Assembly: GCA_035578175.1 (NCBI GenBank)
Contig: JAQMRL010000002.1
Location: 130,822,171-130,886,170 of the forward strand
Direction of reading: 5' to 3'
Source of the DNA: Catonia carolina
Taxonomy: Eukaryota > Arthropoda > Insecta > Hemiptera > Achilidae
DNA: 64,000 nucleotides
This document shows positions 11,595 through 22,269 of this stretch, piece by piece (within the stretch, counting starts at the first letter, position 1; every line of letters begins with the position of its first letter). The notes under the pieces were generated by a model that was not told the origin of the DNA, ran no database searches, and worked only from the letters and a program-made list of their open reading frames with translations. A program made the position numbers and the translations under genes.

Positions 11595-11830
11595 TGTGTG
11601 TACGTTGCAATCTGTTCAATTTAAGAACAATAAGCAACCCCATGACCCAATGAGATCAGATGAGGTGTATTCTTGTACAGACTCAGGCCAACCATTCCTG
11701 AGAGAGTATGATTAATTGAACCCCAACCATCAAAGTACACCAGTAACTGCTGTTTAGTTTTCAAATCCATATAAAAGTTACTGCCTTTATTAGGATTTGA
11801 ACGACGGAATCTTCGTCTTCTTCTTAAATA
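11595..11830. repeat. Dispersed repeat D, copy 1
   Basis: About 230 bases that recur at 37585-37835: shared AAGAACAATAAG, AATGAGGTGTA-like and CATTCCTGAGAGA runs, then CTGCCTTTA-TAGGATTTGA. The GGATTTGAA end resembles a degenerate B box on the opposite strand, so this may be an old tRNA-derived SINE on the minus strand. It ends just ahead of the ARPC5 exon 3 acceptor. Confidence 0.6.
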
Positions 11831-11857
11831 ATAAATGAATTTCTTATAATGTTACAG

Positions 11858-12097
11858 GATAGTGCACTGAATTTAACAATGAGAGTATTGCTGTCCATCA
11901 AGTCATCTCAAATCGAAGAAGCGGTTCTAAGTTTAGATTCAGATTTGATCGATGTTCTAATGAAGTATATCTACAGAGGATTTGAGATGCCTTCGGAAAA
12001 AAGCAGTGGCCATCTTCTGATGTGGCATGAAAAAGCTTATGCTGTTGGTGGAGTTGGAAGTATTGTGAGAGTGTTAACAGATAGTAAACGTGCCTAG
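11858..12097 (+). CDS. Arpc5: Arp2/3 complex subunit 5, exon 3
   Basis: Terminal exon with a GTTACAG acceptor; 79 residues and TAG. It encodes [20 protein letters not shown] through [34 protein letters not shown] and VLTDSKRA, the most conserved part of p16-Arc. The joined protein is 152 residues, against about 151 in human. All three splice junctions keep phase and no conserved block is missing, so the gene looks intact and functional. Confidence 0.95.
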   Translation, partial: DSALNLTMRVLLSIKSSQIEEAVLSLDSDLIDVLMKYIYRGFEMPSEKSSGHLLMWHEKAYAVGGVGSIVRVLTDSKRA

Positions 12098-12171
12098 TCA
12101 TCTCATGTACATTAAATTTGATCTTTGTCAAATATTTATTTAATTAAAACTTTCATAAAAATGCATCTATA

Positions 12172-12177
12172 AATAAA
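12172..12177 (+). terminator. ARPC5 polyadenylation signal
   Basis: AATAAA 75 bases downstream of the stop codon, the first canonical signal in the 3' UTR. Inferred from position only. Confidence 0.5.
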
Positions 12178-12599
12178 AAGTATACCATGTATAATTTATC
12201 TAAATGCTTTGAAAATGTTTTGAAATTTAAATTGTTAATTATGTAATTTTATTAATATATCGTTTTGTCTCGATTAAACTGAAATTAAATTTTTGTTATT
12301 TTCCAAAACAAATTGTTATTTCATTCCTTTAAAATTTGGTATTAAGTTTTTAAAATGAGATAAGTTGTTAATAACAGCATGAGTAAAAAGTACTGTTTTC
12401 TCTTTGAAAGCGCCAAAAAATGCGCATTTTTGCTATTCAAATGTTTTTTACATTATTTTGGAATAATATTTATTAACCCTTTTATTCCCAAGGATATTAG
12501 AACCTACCTTTTTTCAAGATATGTGTACTGGTTTTCAAAATGCTATCTTTCTATTAAACTACTTTTTGATGGTTGTTTTTTTTTCTCTTAATTTCCTAT

Positions 12600-13160
12600 A
12601 AATTTGATTTTATACACTTTTGTTGTAAAATGCATACTAAGGCCGAAATCTTAAAAAATTAGATTTTCACTAGTTTTCGTGAGAAAAAAACAGAAAATCG
12701 CTAATTACCGGTAAACTAAGCGTTATACAAAAAAATGTTTGAAATGAAAGTTGTAGGATTTTAAATTCTTTACAACTTTTATTATATAAATTTTTGCGCT
12801 AAAATGCATATTAAAGCCTCAATCTTAAAAAAAAAATTGTTTTTTACGTGAAAACAACCTCACCAAGAATTTCAGCACCATGGTGCCTACCCTAACTTGT
12901 AGAGCATAAAAAAATTTAGTAAACCAGACGATTTAAAAAAAAAATTGTAGGATCATTTTTTGAGAAAATCGCAAAAAAGTGAAAAATTACACAAATAAAC
13001 TACTACTTCTGGTTGACCGATTTTGATGAAAATGTTTGTGACGAGTCATGCTTTGACTGACAGTCAAAGAGCTAACTTAATAGTTAGTTAGTTAGAACAA
13101 CTAACTAGTTAGTTACAACTAACTTAGTTGTTAGTTTGTACCTAACTTAAGTTTCAACTT
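12600..13160 (+). repeat. Dispersed repeat B, copy 2
   Basis: Second copy of the repeat at 845-1440, same orientation. This copy holds a local expansion at 13070-13145 made of GTTAG/CTAAC units in both orientations, which can fold on itself and is absent from copy 1. Confidence 0.6.
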
Positions 13161-13194
13161 CGTTCAGATATTTGGTTCACACACACACCAATCA

Positions 13195-13790
13195 CTAAAA
13201 ACATGTTTTTTGGGTTCAGGCACCCTGAAAAACATATTTATCCGATGAAAACTCGATTTAGAAAAATCTACATGAAAACAATACTTTCCTTCCTATATAT
13301 TCATATAGGCAAGTGAAAGTAAAAATGTTTAATATTGATTAAACATTAGATTAGAAAATAAAATCAACGAAGAAATTTAAAAAAAAGTGATGTATTCTTT
13401 ACTGACTACTCGTGGTAATTCTGATATGATAAGTACCTTCAGTCTGGATTTTTAATATAAAACAACAATTATATTTTTAGCCAATAAATTGTGTTTAAAT
13501 ATATCATAGGCTACTATTTATATAGGCCTAATAACTATTATTTTGTTTCAGTAATGTATTTATTATTAAATACTGTACTTTTTTATTACTCACTGTTAAT
13601 ATTCTTTGTTTTTATTTGCTTAATTTTTTCTCCTTCAATTTTTACTTCCCCTTGCCGTATATGAGTATATAGGGAAGGAAAGTATTCTTTTCATGTAGAT
13701 TTTTCAAAATCGAGTTTTCACTGGTTATACACGTTTTTAGGCCTCTGAACCCATAAACCATGTTCTTAGCAAAAACCAATTTCTCTGAAT
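13195..13790. repeat. Inverted-repeat element, unclassified
   Basis: Left arm 13195-13330 and right arm 13640-13790 are inverted copies about 135-150 long. Shared landmarks are AAAAATCTACATGAAAA, ATACTTTCCTTCC and a GGGTTCAG near the outer ends. The 310 bases between are AT-rich and non-coding. The outer ends do not match any terminal repeat I know; it may be a foldback element. Confidence 0.6.
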
Positions 13791-13925
13791 CATTTCATTC
13801 AAATACTTAGATTGCAGTATGAAGTCTATTTCAACATATTTTGTTGTTTTGATTATTTTCATTGACACATTAATGTTTTTTCAAATGATACGATGTGTGA
13901 CAATTAAGTTCCAAGAATTCATTTA

Positions 13926-15247
13926 CGAGGGGGTACCCAAAAGTATCCGGAATAGCTCTGCTGTGGGCGGAGCTTGTGCAGTACAAATTCCCGCCACTAG
14001 GCTGCTTGTAGCGCTACTCATTGCCAGTTCAATGCCATTTTGTTCGTTGATCTAGCTTGTTCTGTTCTCATGCAGTGATTGTTCTCGCTAGTGCTGTTTT
14101 GTGCTCGTGTTGTTTTTCATGACGGCAAGTTTTAATGAACAATGTACGGCTGTGAAATTTTGCTTCTTGCTCGGTAAAAACGCCGCGGAAACAGTTGTAA
14201 TGTTGAACACAGCTTACAAAGACGACGCTATTGGAAAAACCCAAGTGTACGAGTGGTTTTTGCGCTTTAAAAATGGCGACATGTCGATTGAGAACAAACC
14301 TCGTTCTGGACGACCGTCGACTTCCCGAACAGACGAAAATGTTGTGAAAGTGAAAGAAATTGTACGAACAGACCGACGACAGACCACTGACCAAATATCA
14401 CAGGTTAGTGGGTTATCTTGGAGCTCAGTCCAACGCATTTTAACAGAAGACTTGACAATGAAAAGAGTCGCTGCCAAGTTTGTGCCTCGGGTTCTGACAG
14501 ACACTCAAAAGGAACGTCGAATTGAAACGTGTAGCGATTTGAAACAACAGCTTGAAACTGATCCAGATTTCATGTCAAAGATCATTACGGGTAACGAGTC
14601 TTGGTGCTATGGGTACGACCCAGAAACCATACAGCAATCCAGTCAATGGAAGACTTCATTATCACCCCGACCAAAAAAAGTCGTCAAGTCAGATCGAACA
14701 TCAAAACAATGCTGATTTGTTTTTTTGATGTGAGGGGAATTGTCCATTCAGAGTTCGTTCCACCAGGCCAGACGGTAAATCAAGCTTTTTATCTTGAAGT
14801 GTTAAGAAGACTACGAAACAGCATTCGTCGTAAAAGACCTAATTTGTGGCAGACAGGGGACTGGTTTTTCCACCACGACAACGCGCCTGCACACACGGCA
14901 ATCTCGGTTACCCAGTTTTTGGCGAAAAACGGCATGGTTTTGCTACCACACGCACCGTACTCACCCGATCTGGCTCCGTGTGATTTTTTCTTGTTCCCAC
15001 GCATGAAAAGGGGCATGAAAGGTCTCCGATTTAACAACGTTGATGATGTCAAGAAAAAAACGACGGATGAGCTGGCAGCCATCACTGAAGAGGAGTACAA
15101 AAAATGTTTTGAACAGTGGAAGCACCGGTGGGACAAATGTATTAGTTGTAATCGAGAGTATTTTGAAGGGGATAAGGTTCTTTTGTAAAAAAATTAAAAA
15201 TAAATAGTTTTAAAAAATAATTCCGGTTTCTTTTGGGTACCCCCTTG
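13926..15247 (+). mobile_element. Mariner transposon nested in an older mariner
   Basis: A 1322-bp element with ends CGAGGGGGTACCCAAAAGTA and, inverted at the right, CAAGGGGGTACCCAAAAGAA, both continuing to CCGGAAT, with TA on both sides (13924-13925, 15248-15249). It belongs to a different mariner lineage from the 9601 element: ends and protein are clearly distinct. It carries one transposase gene that is broken. Confidence 0.9.
14119..15188 (+). pseudogene. Mariner transposase, frameshifted, catalytic Asp lost
   Basis: Starts MTASFNEQ at 14119, with a recognisable N-terminal helix-turn-helix (KTQVYEWFLRFKNG), the GRPSTSRTDENV linker and MKRVAAKFVPRVL. The first frame ends at 14715; the second frame takes over at the CCAAAAAAAG run around 14671-14680 and continues to 15188, with HHDNAPAHT, YSPDLAPCDFFLFP and a REYFEGD end. 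The first catalytic aspartate (GDESW in the family) is Asn here: codon AAC at 14593-14595, one base change. Frameshift plus Asn make it inactive. The remaining D34D pair is intact. Confidence 0.9.
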
Positions 15248-15278
15248 TATAACACTGGAATTGCCGTCATGGAAATGA

Positions 15279-15910
15279 GTGACTCACATTACAAGCGAGG
15301 ATTTTTTATTATCCCACATTCAGAGCAATGGCAAAGATCGGATGAGTTGGGTAGTCACAGAAGGTGAGACCTGGATATTTGAGTATGACCCCAAGATCCG
15401 TAAACAAACTCAGCAGTGGGTGGGAAAGAGCAGGGAGCAGCCAACAACAGCAAGGATGTCCAAGTCATGACCGAGGGCAATGTTGATTGATTTTACAATA
15501 TCTGCGATATCATCATTCATCATAAATATGTTCCTGCTGGGCAGACAGTGACAGCACAGTTCTATGTTGGTGTCCTGGAGTGGTTCGAACTCGCTGAGGA
15601 TGGCCGAATCTTGCACCGGCACATTCTTCTGATTTGTCCATTTATTGTGCAAGAGTTTTTGGCAGAAAAAGGCATTCCAATCTGGCTGCACCCATGTTAT
15701 AGCCCCGATATTGCCCCTGGGACTTCTAATTCCCTAAGATGAAGTCATACCTCAAGGGAACTCATCATAGGGCGTACAGGAGGTCAAGGAAACTGTAACC
15801 GCGGTGCTGAATGGAGTAACTTTGGAGGATAACCACAGGTGCTTCCAATCGTGGGAACAATATTGGAATTATTGTTTAAAGTTGGAGGAAGACTATTGTG
15901 AAGGTTGATA
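15279..15910 (+). pseudogene. Decayed mariner transposase C-terminal half
   Basis: Three frames in turn give GETWIFEYDPK, YVPAGQTVTAQFY, IVQEFLAEKGIP, YSPDIAPGT and KSYLKGTHH, ending CLKLEEDYCEG. Both later catalytic positions are gone (HHDN is replaced by HRHIL; APCD by APGT). It belongs to the relic at 13891-15969 and is a third mariner lineage in this window. Confidence 0.8.
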
Positions 15911-16334
15911 ATAAAATTATTTTGTTAACTTAATTTGCTTGTGTTTTATTGACAAATTGCCACACCTTGTATTAGCAAACCAGTATTGTTCTATTGCCTC
16001 AATGTTATTCTACATTTCTAAAAATATTTTGATAGTTTGAAGAAGCAGCTGAAAATGGTAAGGTACTACCTGTATAAATGTACGTACGTAGCTGATAAAT
16101 CGCTCGATAAATAAAAAAAATTGTTCACGAATACAAATTATACCAATCAGCATCACCCTATTGTTGTTTCACTTCATTGCCGTACCAGCATGGCGATCCA
16201 ATCGTGATTCTTGCCTCCTTGCTCAAGATTTTAATGCTGTTTCTATTGGGTTTGATCCTTAACCTAACCAGGAATCAAAATCAACAGTGAACACTACACT
16301 AACTGAGTTACCAGATGGACAACTCAATTAGTAA

Positions 16335-16500
16335 TTTAAATCTGGGCTGGTCTGTTGGTGAAGTGATCAGCTCAACTGGCTTCTACACCAGGACTCTCAG
16401 GTTCGATTCCTGGTCAGTTCTGGCAATTTTTCATCTTAGATCACCAAAAAATATAATTACCTACACCTGGTTTGTTAGCCAAGGCCAACAAATCAAAAAA
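16335..16500 (+). repeat. tRNA-derived SINE, family 1
   Basis: Plus-strand copy with an A-box-like TTGGTGAAGTGATCAGC, B box GGTTCGATTCC at about 16401, and the tail TCTGGCAATTTTTCATCTTA shared with 25-187. The tail shows it is a SINE and not a tRNA gene. Confidence 0.65.
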
Positions 16501-19500
16501 CAAATGTTTTGATGAATCTTCTATTCCCATCTGAAATAGGGTGGAAAAAGAAATAAAGGATTTGAATTTTCAGGAATTTGGAATAAATAATAACAGTAAA
16601 ATATATTTGTATAAGATTAACTTAAACTTTTAATAATTATTTTTCATAAAAGGTTTGTTTGTATATAACAAGATTAAAAATTCTTGATTTATTTTCATTA
16701 TTTTTTGTGCAAAACTACACAGACCATGGTGACTTCACAAAAAGAATTAATGAATGCTATGTACGTATGAGTTGAAATTATGTCTTAAATACACATCTGT
16801 TTTAAATAATTAACAACGTAACAAATAACACTAATGACAATTTTTTTTACATAATTCATAAAAACAAATGGTAATACAGAATTATAAAAAATTAAATACT
16901 TAAAACTTTACAACAAAAGTCTGTTAATTCAGTAATTCGCCAACGGTAAGTAAAAAATACATTTCAAGAAAAAATAAAATCTCATTTACAAGCTACTGTT
17001 TTATTTATTTATTTTAAACTAGTAACATAATTTCGTAATTTTCGATGCTATTAAAAATTCCTATAAAGAAAATCACAACTTGATGTGAAAAATTTCCATA
17101 CATTTTAAAATGTTAATGTTCCATACATTTTAACAGCACAAAGATATGTAAAATATGAAAATTAAATTAAATTTTTTTCTAAAATTACTTAGCATAGTTT
17201 TAAAAATTAGTCTTTTTACAGTCCAAAACTTGTGTGGAATTTTTTCAGCCTTAATTGCAAATTTAATTCTTTCATCAAAAGGTAAAACTAAAAAATTGAA
17301 GGGCACAAATAAAATTGGATAACAAATCTCATGAGTAATGTTCATAATGGTTCTTAATAGAAAATAATAAAATACAAATTATTAAAGTCTGAGAAAATGA
17401 AGAAAGAAATAATGTACTAAAATTTAAATATACAAGAAAAACAAGAGTTCAGAAAGTGGACATAGAAATCATCTTGCAAGAGATATTTGTAATAAAAAAA
17501 ATATATACCTAGAAAATTAAAATTAAGACATTATAAAACTGTAGTCCTTCCAGTTTTGTGGAGTGAATGTTTACATTATACATTAAACCCTCAACCAAAA
17601 ATTTTAAATTTCAGAATACAAAAGATCTTTTAACAGTATGTTTGGTGATTAAGTGTTTCGAAATCATGAAGAGATATGGCAATTACTTACCGTTTCTGGA
17701 ATTATTTCCCATGATAAAATATTTGTTAAAACATTTAAAAATAAGACTTTTGTTGCCAGTGTTTTACAAACAAAATAAAGATGGAATATTATTTAAGTTA
17801 CACATGAATTTTCATAATTGAGCAATGAATTTTAATAATGGGTCAAGTGCCAATGTCTATCTTTCTTGATAGTCAAGTACTTACGAGACATGGAAATTTA
17901 TTGTTACCAAAGTACCCGCTGAATAAATAAAAGTTTTTATTGAAATACAATAGTATTATTCTTTTAAAGTAAGCCGCTACAAGAAAAAAATAATTTTATA
18001 ATGAAAATTTTTAAATAAACCAAGGGACACCTGTATTTTAATAAACGAATCCTGGGTTAGTAAGGTGAATCACCCTACTGGTTGTTGTGAAATTTAGTTC
18101 TCTTATCTATCAATATTATACCATCTATTTTGTATAATGTATTGTATTATGCAATCAAATTCGGTAAAGAACCACTATAGGCCTACAATATGAATGGTGC
18201 AGAGAATGAACGATCAGGCTCCAAAGAACCAAAGTAGGACAGTCTTAAAAATTTGAAACGTTATAGTTTCAAACTGGTTGACTAAAAATTTCATGTATAT
18301 ATTTTATATGAAATCATCCTTTTTTCTTTCCGTTGGTAAATTTTAAAAAAATTATTTGCCGGACAGATGTAAAACTAATATGTAACATCCAGTTTCTGCG
18401 TAGAAAGTTATTGAACAAAAATCAAATAGATTGTACTGTATTTTTAAGAAATAGGTTTTACCTACTTTTTCTTATATGTATAACACATATTTAGTTATTC
18501 TGAGCTTGTTTTCCCCCTTCCACTTGTGATTCTTCCTGATAAGAATAAAATTTTTGTTTCCGCTACAAATTAATTTTATTTACAAAGTCATGATTAGGCT
18601 TTCATTGTGTGAGAAATTAAATGCTTTAAGTTTAGCTTGCCATGAATTGCATTGGGGTAGTTTATGTAAAAGATATAAATAAATTTTTTTGGCTCTTTGT
18701 TACTAAACATTCATAGCTCAATTATAATTCTCAATATAAAAAATTTAAAAATACTTAAAGGAAAATGATCTTAAAGTGATAGGTGATATCAATTTTTTAA
18801 TATAAAAATTTAGGTACATAATAAAAAAGCAATATAATAAATTTAAGCACCTGCATTAATTAATTCTTTGTAATATTAAAGAAATGTAGAAAAATATATT
18901 CCTTGCCATTATTTATAATATTTTTTTTTTAAATAACACTACAATATTAGTTACATCTCAATAATTATAAGTATTAAATCCGATAGAACATTTTTTGTCG
19001 CTTTAAAAATACCTTTTTATACTTTGAAATAAGGCGTTTTGATGAAAAGAAAATTAAAAATAAAGTAAAATACGTAAAAAATTGAGATCAATCAATCATA
19101 TATTTATTTAATAATAAAAAAATGTAATTATGTTACGATTAATAAATATTTGCATTATAAAAAAAATTAAAAACATTCCAGGTTCTGTGAAGCAGCGATA
19201 CCATACGAATATATATATATATATATATAGTTTATACATTATGATACAAATTTTATTTTATATATATATATAATTATAATAAACAAAGAAAAATTTAAAA
19301 AAATTCTTATCAACGGGATGTGGTTTTTGTTTTTCGATTTATTATTTTCATTCTTAACAATTGTTGTTTTCTACTACAATATTACAATATACACACTATT
19401 TACATTTTGTTCAAATTATAACATTTTACTGAAATAAAAAAATTATAATAATAAAATCAACTCATAAAAACATTATTAAATCAGGTAACATCAGCTAAGA

Positions 19501-19930
19501 CAGCATTAAAAAAAAGTACTATTATAAAACAGGGCTGCCAACTGAATGGGATGTAGCAATAATTGTAATAAATATTTAACACCAATTATATAAATATAAT
19601 AATAATAATAATAATTTACATACACACATCTTCACACGTAATTCAAAATAATTTTAGTACAGTACTTAATGAAAATTTAATGTACATAATTAATTATTAT
19701 AAGTCTACAATAATAGAATGCTGAGATACGATCAGTCCAAAACATATTGTATCATTATTTTTATAACATAAAGTAAATTGTAAAAGAAAATTATACACAT
19801 AATCATGATGATATTCATTTTACCCATAAATTTTTATTTAAAAAAAAACTCGTGGATAGTATATTACAAAAAATAATATAATAATTTCTTGCAGTTAATA
19901 ATACAGGTTGGTGTTCAACAATATTTCTAC
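16501..19930. other. AT-rich intergenic DNA with one LINE relic
   Basis: No host gene was found. Around 17490-17640 broken frames give KIKxxHYKTVVLPVLWSECL, which resembles the reverse-transcriptase C-terminal motif of LINEs (KLRHYxTVxxPxLxYxSECL). A short (AT)n patch lies at 19208-19230. The region separates ARPC5 from the 3' side of spalt. Confidence 0.5.
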
Positions 19931-19934
19931 AGTA

Positions 19935-20060
19935 TACATTAGACTCTCAGATATCTGGCCTAATGTGACAATCACCTGGAAAACAATGAGTCATATGCCG
20001 CAGCGAATTTGTCCACAGCAAGGAGTGGCATATGCTGATAGTCATAAGAAATAAGACTGT
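19935..20060. repeat. Possible pogo-like end fragment
   Basis: The stretch TTAGACTCTCAGATATCTGG resembles one end of a pogo-like element, but no matching opposite end was found. Tentative. Confidence 0.25.
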
Positions 20061-20154
20061 AGTTATATTTTTAGCGTACTATTATTGTTATTTATTAAAA
20101 GATAAATTATAATTCTGTCAACTGTATTAAAATTTTTAATTTAATAAGGAACTA

Positions 20155-20852
20155 TGGTAAAACCTCTCTTATCTTGACCTTGCTCAACCATAACCTAGCT
20201 TCACCGAAACGGATCCAAAAAATGGTTTTTTAATTTGGTGATTACTTAATCTCAATCAGAAGATTAATTAGAAGCTAAGTTTTATTAAGTCAGAAACTAT
20301 ACACGCCGAGTTAAATGTTTAGTCACTGTGTGAAATGTTAAGAATATAAAAGAGAAACTGGTTCAACTATTTACTTTGCATGCCAGCACACAGACTTCAT
20401 CTATGAGCATGGAAATATAAACCTAGAGGGAAACGAGGTTTGGGAAGACCTAAAAAGAGATGGATGCCGGAACAGGCCATTGAGCCTAATCCTTGACAGA
20501 TGATGACTTAATCTCAATACTGTATACAAGAAAGTACAGCACAGCATAAATACGTAGTGTAAGGTAAGGTGCAGAACAGTGTAAAATAAAATAAACTGCA
20601 AATATAAGGTTTCATTATTCTGAGAATTTGTTTACTAATGCACATGTTAAATCATCGTTTGTTGTGACAAAAATATTTGCTATATTCCATAGAAGGCCAC
20701 TGTGTATTTCCAGGAATTCAATCCCAATACTCCCAACCTGTTCACTTCAACTGTTTTTAAACCCTGAAAGTATATCTAAGGGTGTTATCCAGAATTTTGC
20801 TTATCGAAAATTGGATCCTTCTTCTATAATTCAGTTAAGCAGGGGTTTACTG
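20155..20852. mobile_element. Non-autonomous pogo-like transposon
   Basis: Left TGGTAAAACCTCTCTTATC and right (reverse complement) CAGTAAACCCCTGCTTAAC are similar inverted ends, each bordered by TA (20153-20154, 20853-20854). The sub-terminal sequence mentions GGATCC near both ends in inverted order. There is no transposase. A short LINE fragment lies inside (see 20413-20500). Confidence 0.6.
20413..20500 (+). pseudogene. LINE C-terminal fragment
   Basis: The frame RGKRGLGRPKKRWMPEQ followed by a stop shows the GRPxxRW motif found at the extreme C-terminus of many non-LTR retrotransposon polyproteins. It is a fragment inside the pogo-like element. Confidence 0.5.
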
Positions 20853-21859
20853 TAAATGACACTACAGAATTTAACATAAAATGTTTAACTTTTTTATACT
20901 CAAATCTTAAAATAAAGAATCAATCAAAAAATTACTTGAAATTTATTAAATTATTATAAAAATACTGTATTACAAAAATTGTATAAGCTATTGCTTGAGG
21001 TTAACGATAAACTTTGTTTTTAGACCACTGACTAGGTATTTAGTTTTGTTAAATTTAGTATGCAAAAATCTATCAATTTAAAATAAAGTAACTCATAATT
21101 AAAATATTATAATTTGCTAAAACATAAAAGTTTAACATTAAAAATTTTCTGCATGAGATTTTTTAATTAGTTGAGTTATCAAACTAATCTAATCTAATCT
21201 GCAGTTACCGTAATCACATTTTAGACCAAAACCACACCATATATGTGTAATATATATTTCCTATTCAGTGAAAAGACACTGACATTTTAAAGTGTATACT
21301 TAGCCTGTTTTGCCATCATTTTCATTACATTGCATTAAAAAAAAATTATATCAATGGACATGAGGTAGATAACTGAGAATCTACTGCATAAAACATTTTA
21401 TTATAAAATAAATTACATCCCTAATTGCTCTCCACCCACAATTTTTACAAAATAAATTTAAATAATGGTGATGATCTTAATAGAAACAAATTTGCAAATT
21501 AATCTGTCTTTTTATAGTAACTACTATGACATTCCATATTGTAATATAAAAGTAAAATAATTTTTTGTATCATCAAAAAATAAGTAATAAATGCAAAGGG
21601 AACTTATTCTGCTATAGAAAGCGTAAACAAACTATCCTTTGATAAATTAATTTAAAAAAAATCCTTATTCAATATTTCATGGGCAAGATTATTTATTTAA
21701 GTTCCAAATGTATTCTAGTCCCTCTTAACAGCAATTTTATTTTCTGTAAATAAATGCAGAAAGTTATATATGTAATTTTTTTTAATTGAATACCAATTTC
21801 CCTCCCAGGCAGTACAATTTTTTGAGTTACTTCTGCATGTATTGTTATTAAACACTGTA

Positions 21860-22268
21860 TTATCATAACCTGCCCATAACAGACAGGTGGAGTGTCAAAT
21901 TATTTACACTCAATCTGTTCGTTGCAGGGCTAAAATAAATAGTTCTGTTTCTTATCACATGGTCAGCCAATTAAATGACTGGATCATTTAAGAACAGAAG
22001 AGGTAGAGGTGTAAAAGACACTAATCAGAGTTATCTCCTCTGAAAGTAATGAATTTCATTGTACAGCCAGACCCTGTGGTGAATGAAGTGAAGGTGTCAT
22101 TTACAGAGTGGAAAATATGTGCTTTTCGGAGGGCCCGGCATGCTGATAAGCATACTTTTCCACTCAGTGAGGAAGGCAATGGTAAACCACCTCACTCCTC
22201 GATTTACTTAGTAAAACCTCTAGAGGTTCAAACTAGCCTTTCGGCTGCTGACCTAAACACATTATCAT
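21860..22268 (+). repeat. Dispersed repeat A, copy 1
   Basis: One of five copies of a family of about 400 bp (others at 26672-27465, 31727-32112, 38612-39000, 58243-58626). Landmarks are GACAGGTGGAGTGTCAAAT, GAACAGAAGAGGTAGAGGTG, ACCCTGTGGTGAATGAAGTG, GCATGCTGATAAGCATACTT and CTCAGTGAGGAAGGCAATGG. A short frame (MNFIVQPDPV...) is shared by copies only because they share ancestry; frames differ by small gaps. No terminal inverted repeats were seen, and the class is unknown. Confidence 0.8.
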
Positions 22269-22269
22269 A

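Larger units (their letters stand above)
13891..15969 (+). mobile_element. Old mariner relic, split by a younger mariner
   Basis: The left end reads CGATGTGTGACAATTAAGTT and the right end, reverse-complemented, CAAGGTGTGGCAATTTGTCA, each next to TA. Only 35 bases of the relic precede the inserted mariner (13926-15247). The remaining 722 bases carry the C-terminal half of a transposase, so about 550 bases of the N-terminal half were lost before or during nesting. Confidence 0.75.

Noticed and set aside
17567..17821. An 84-codon plus-strand gene
   Set aside because: It overlaps a LINE relic in another frame and has no domain of its own.
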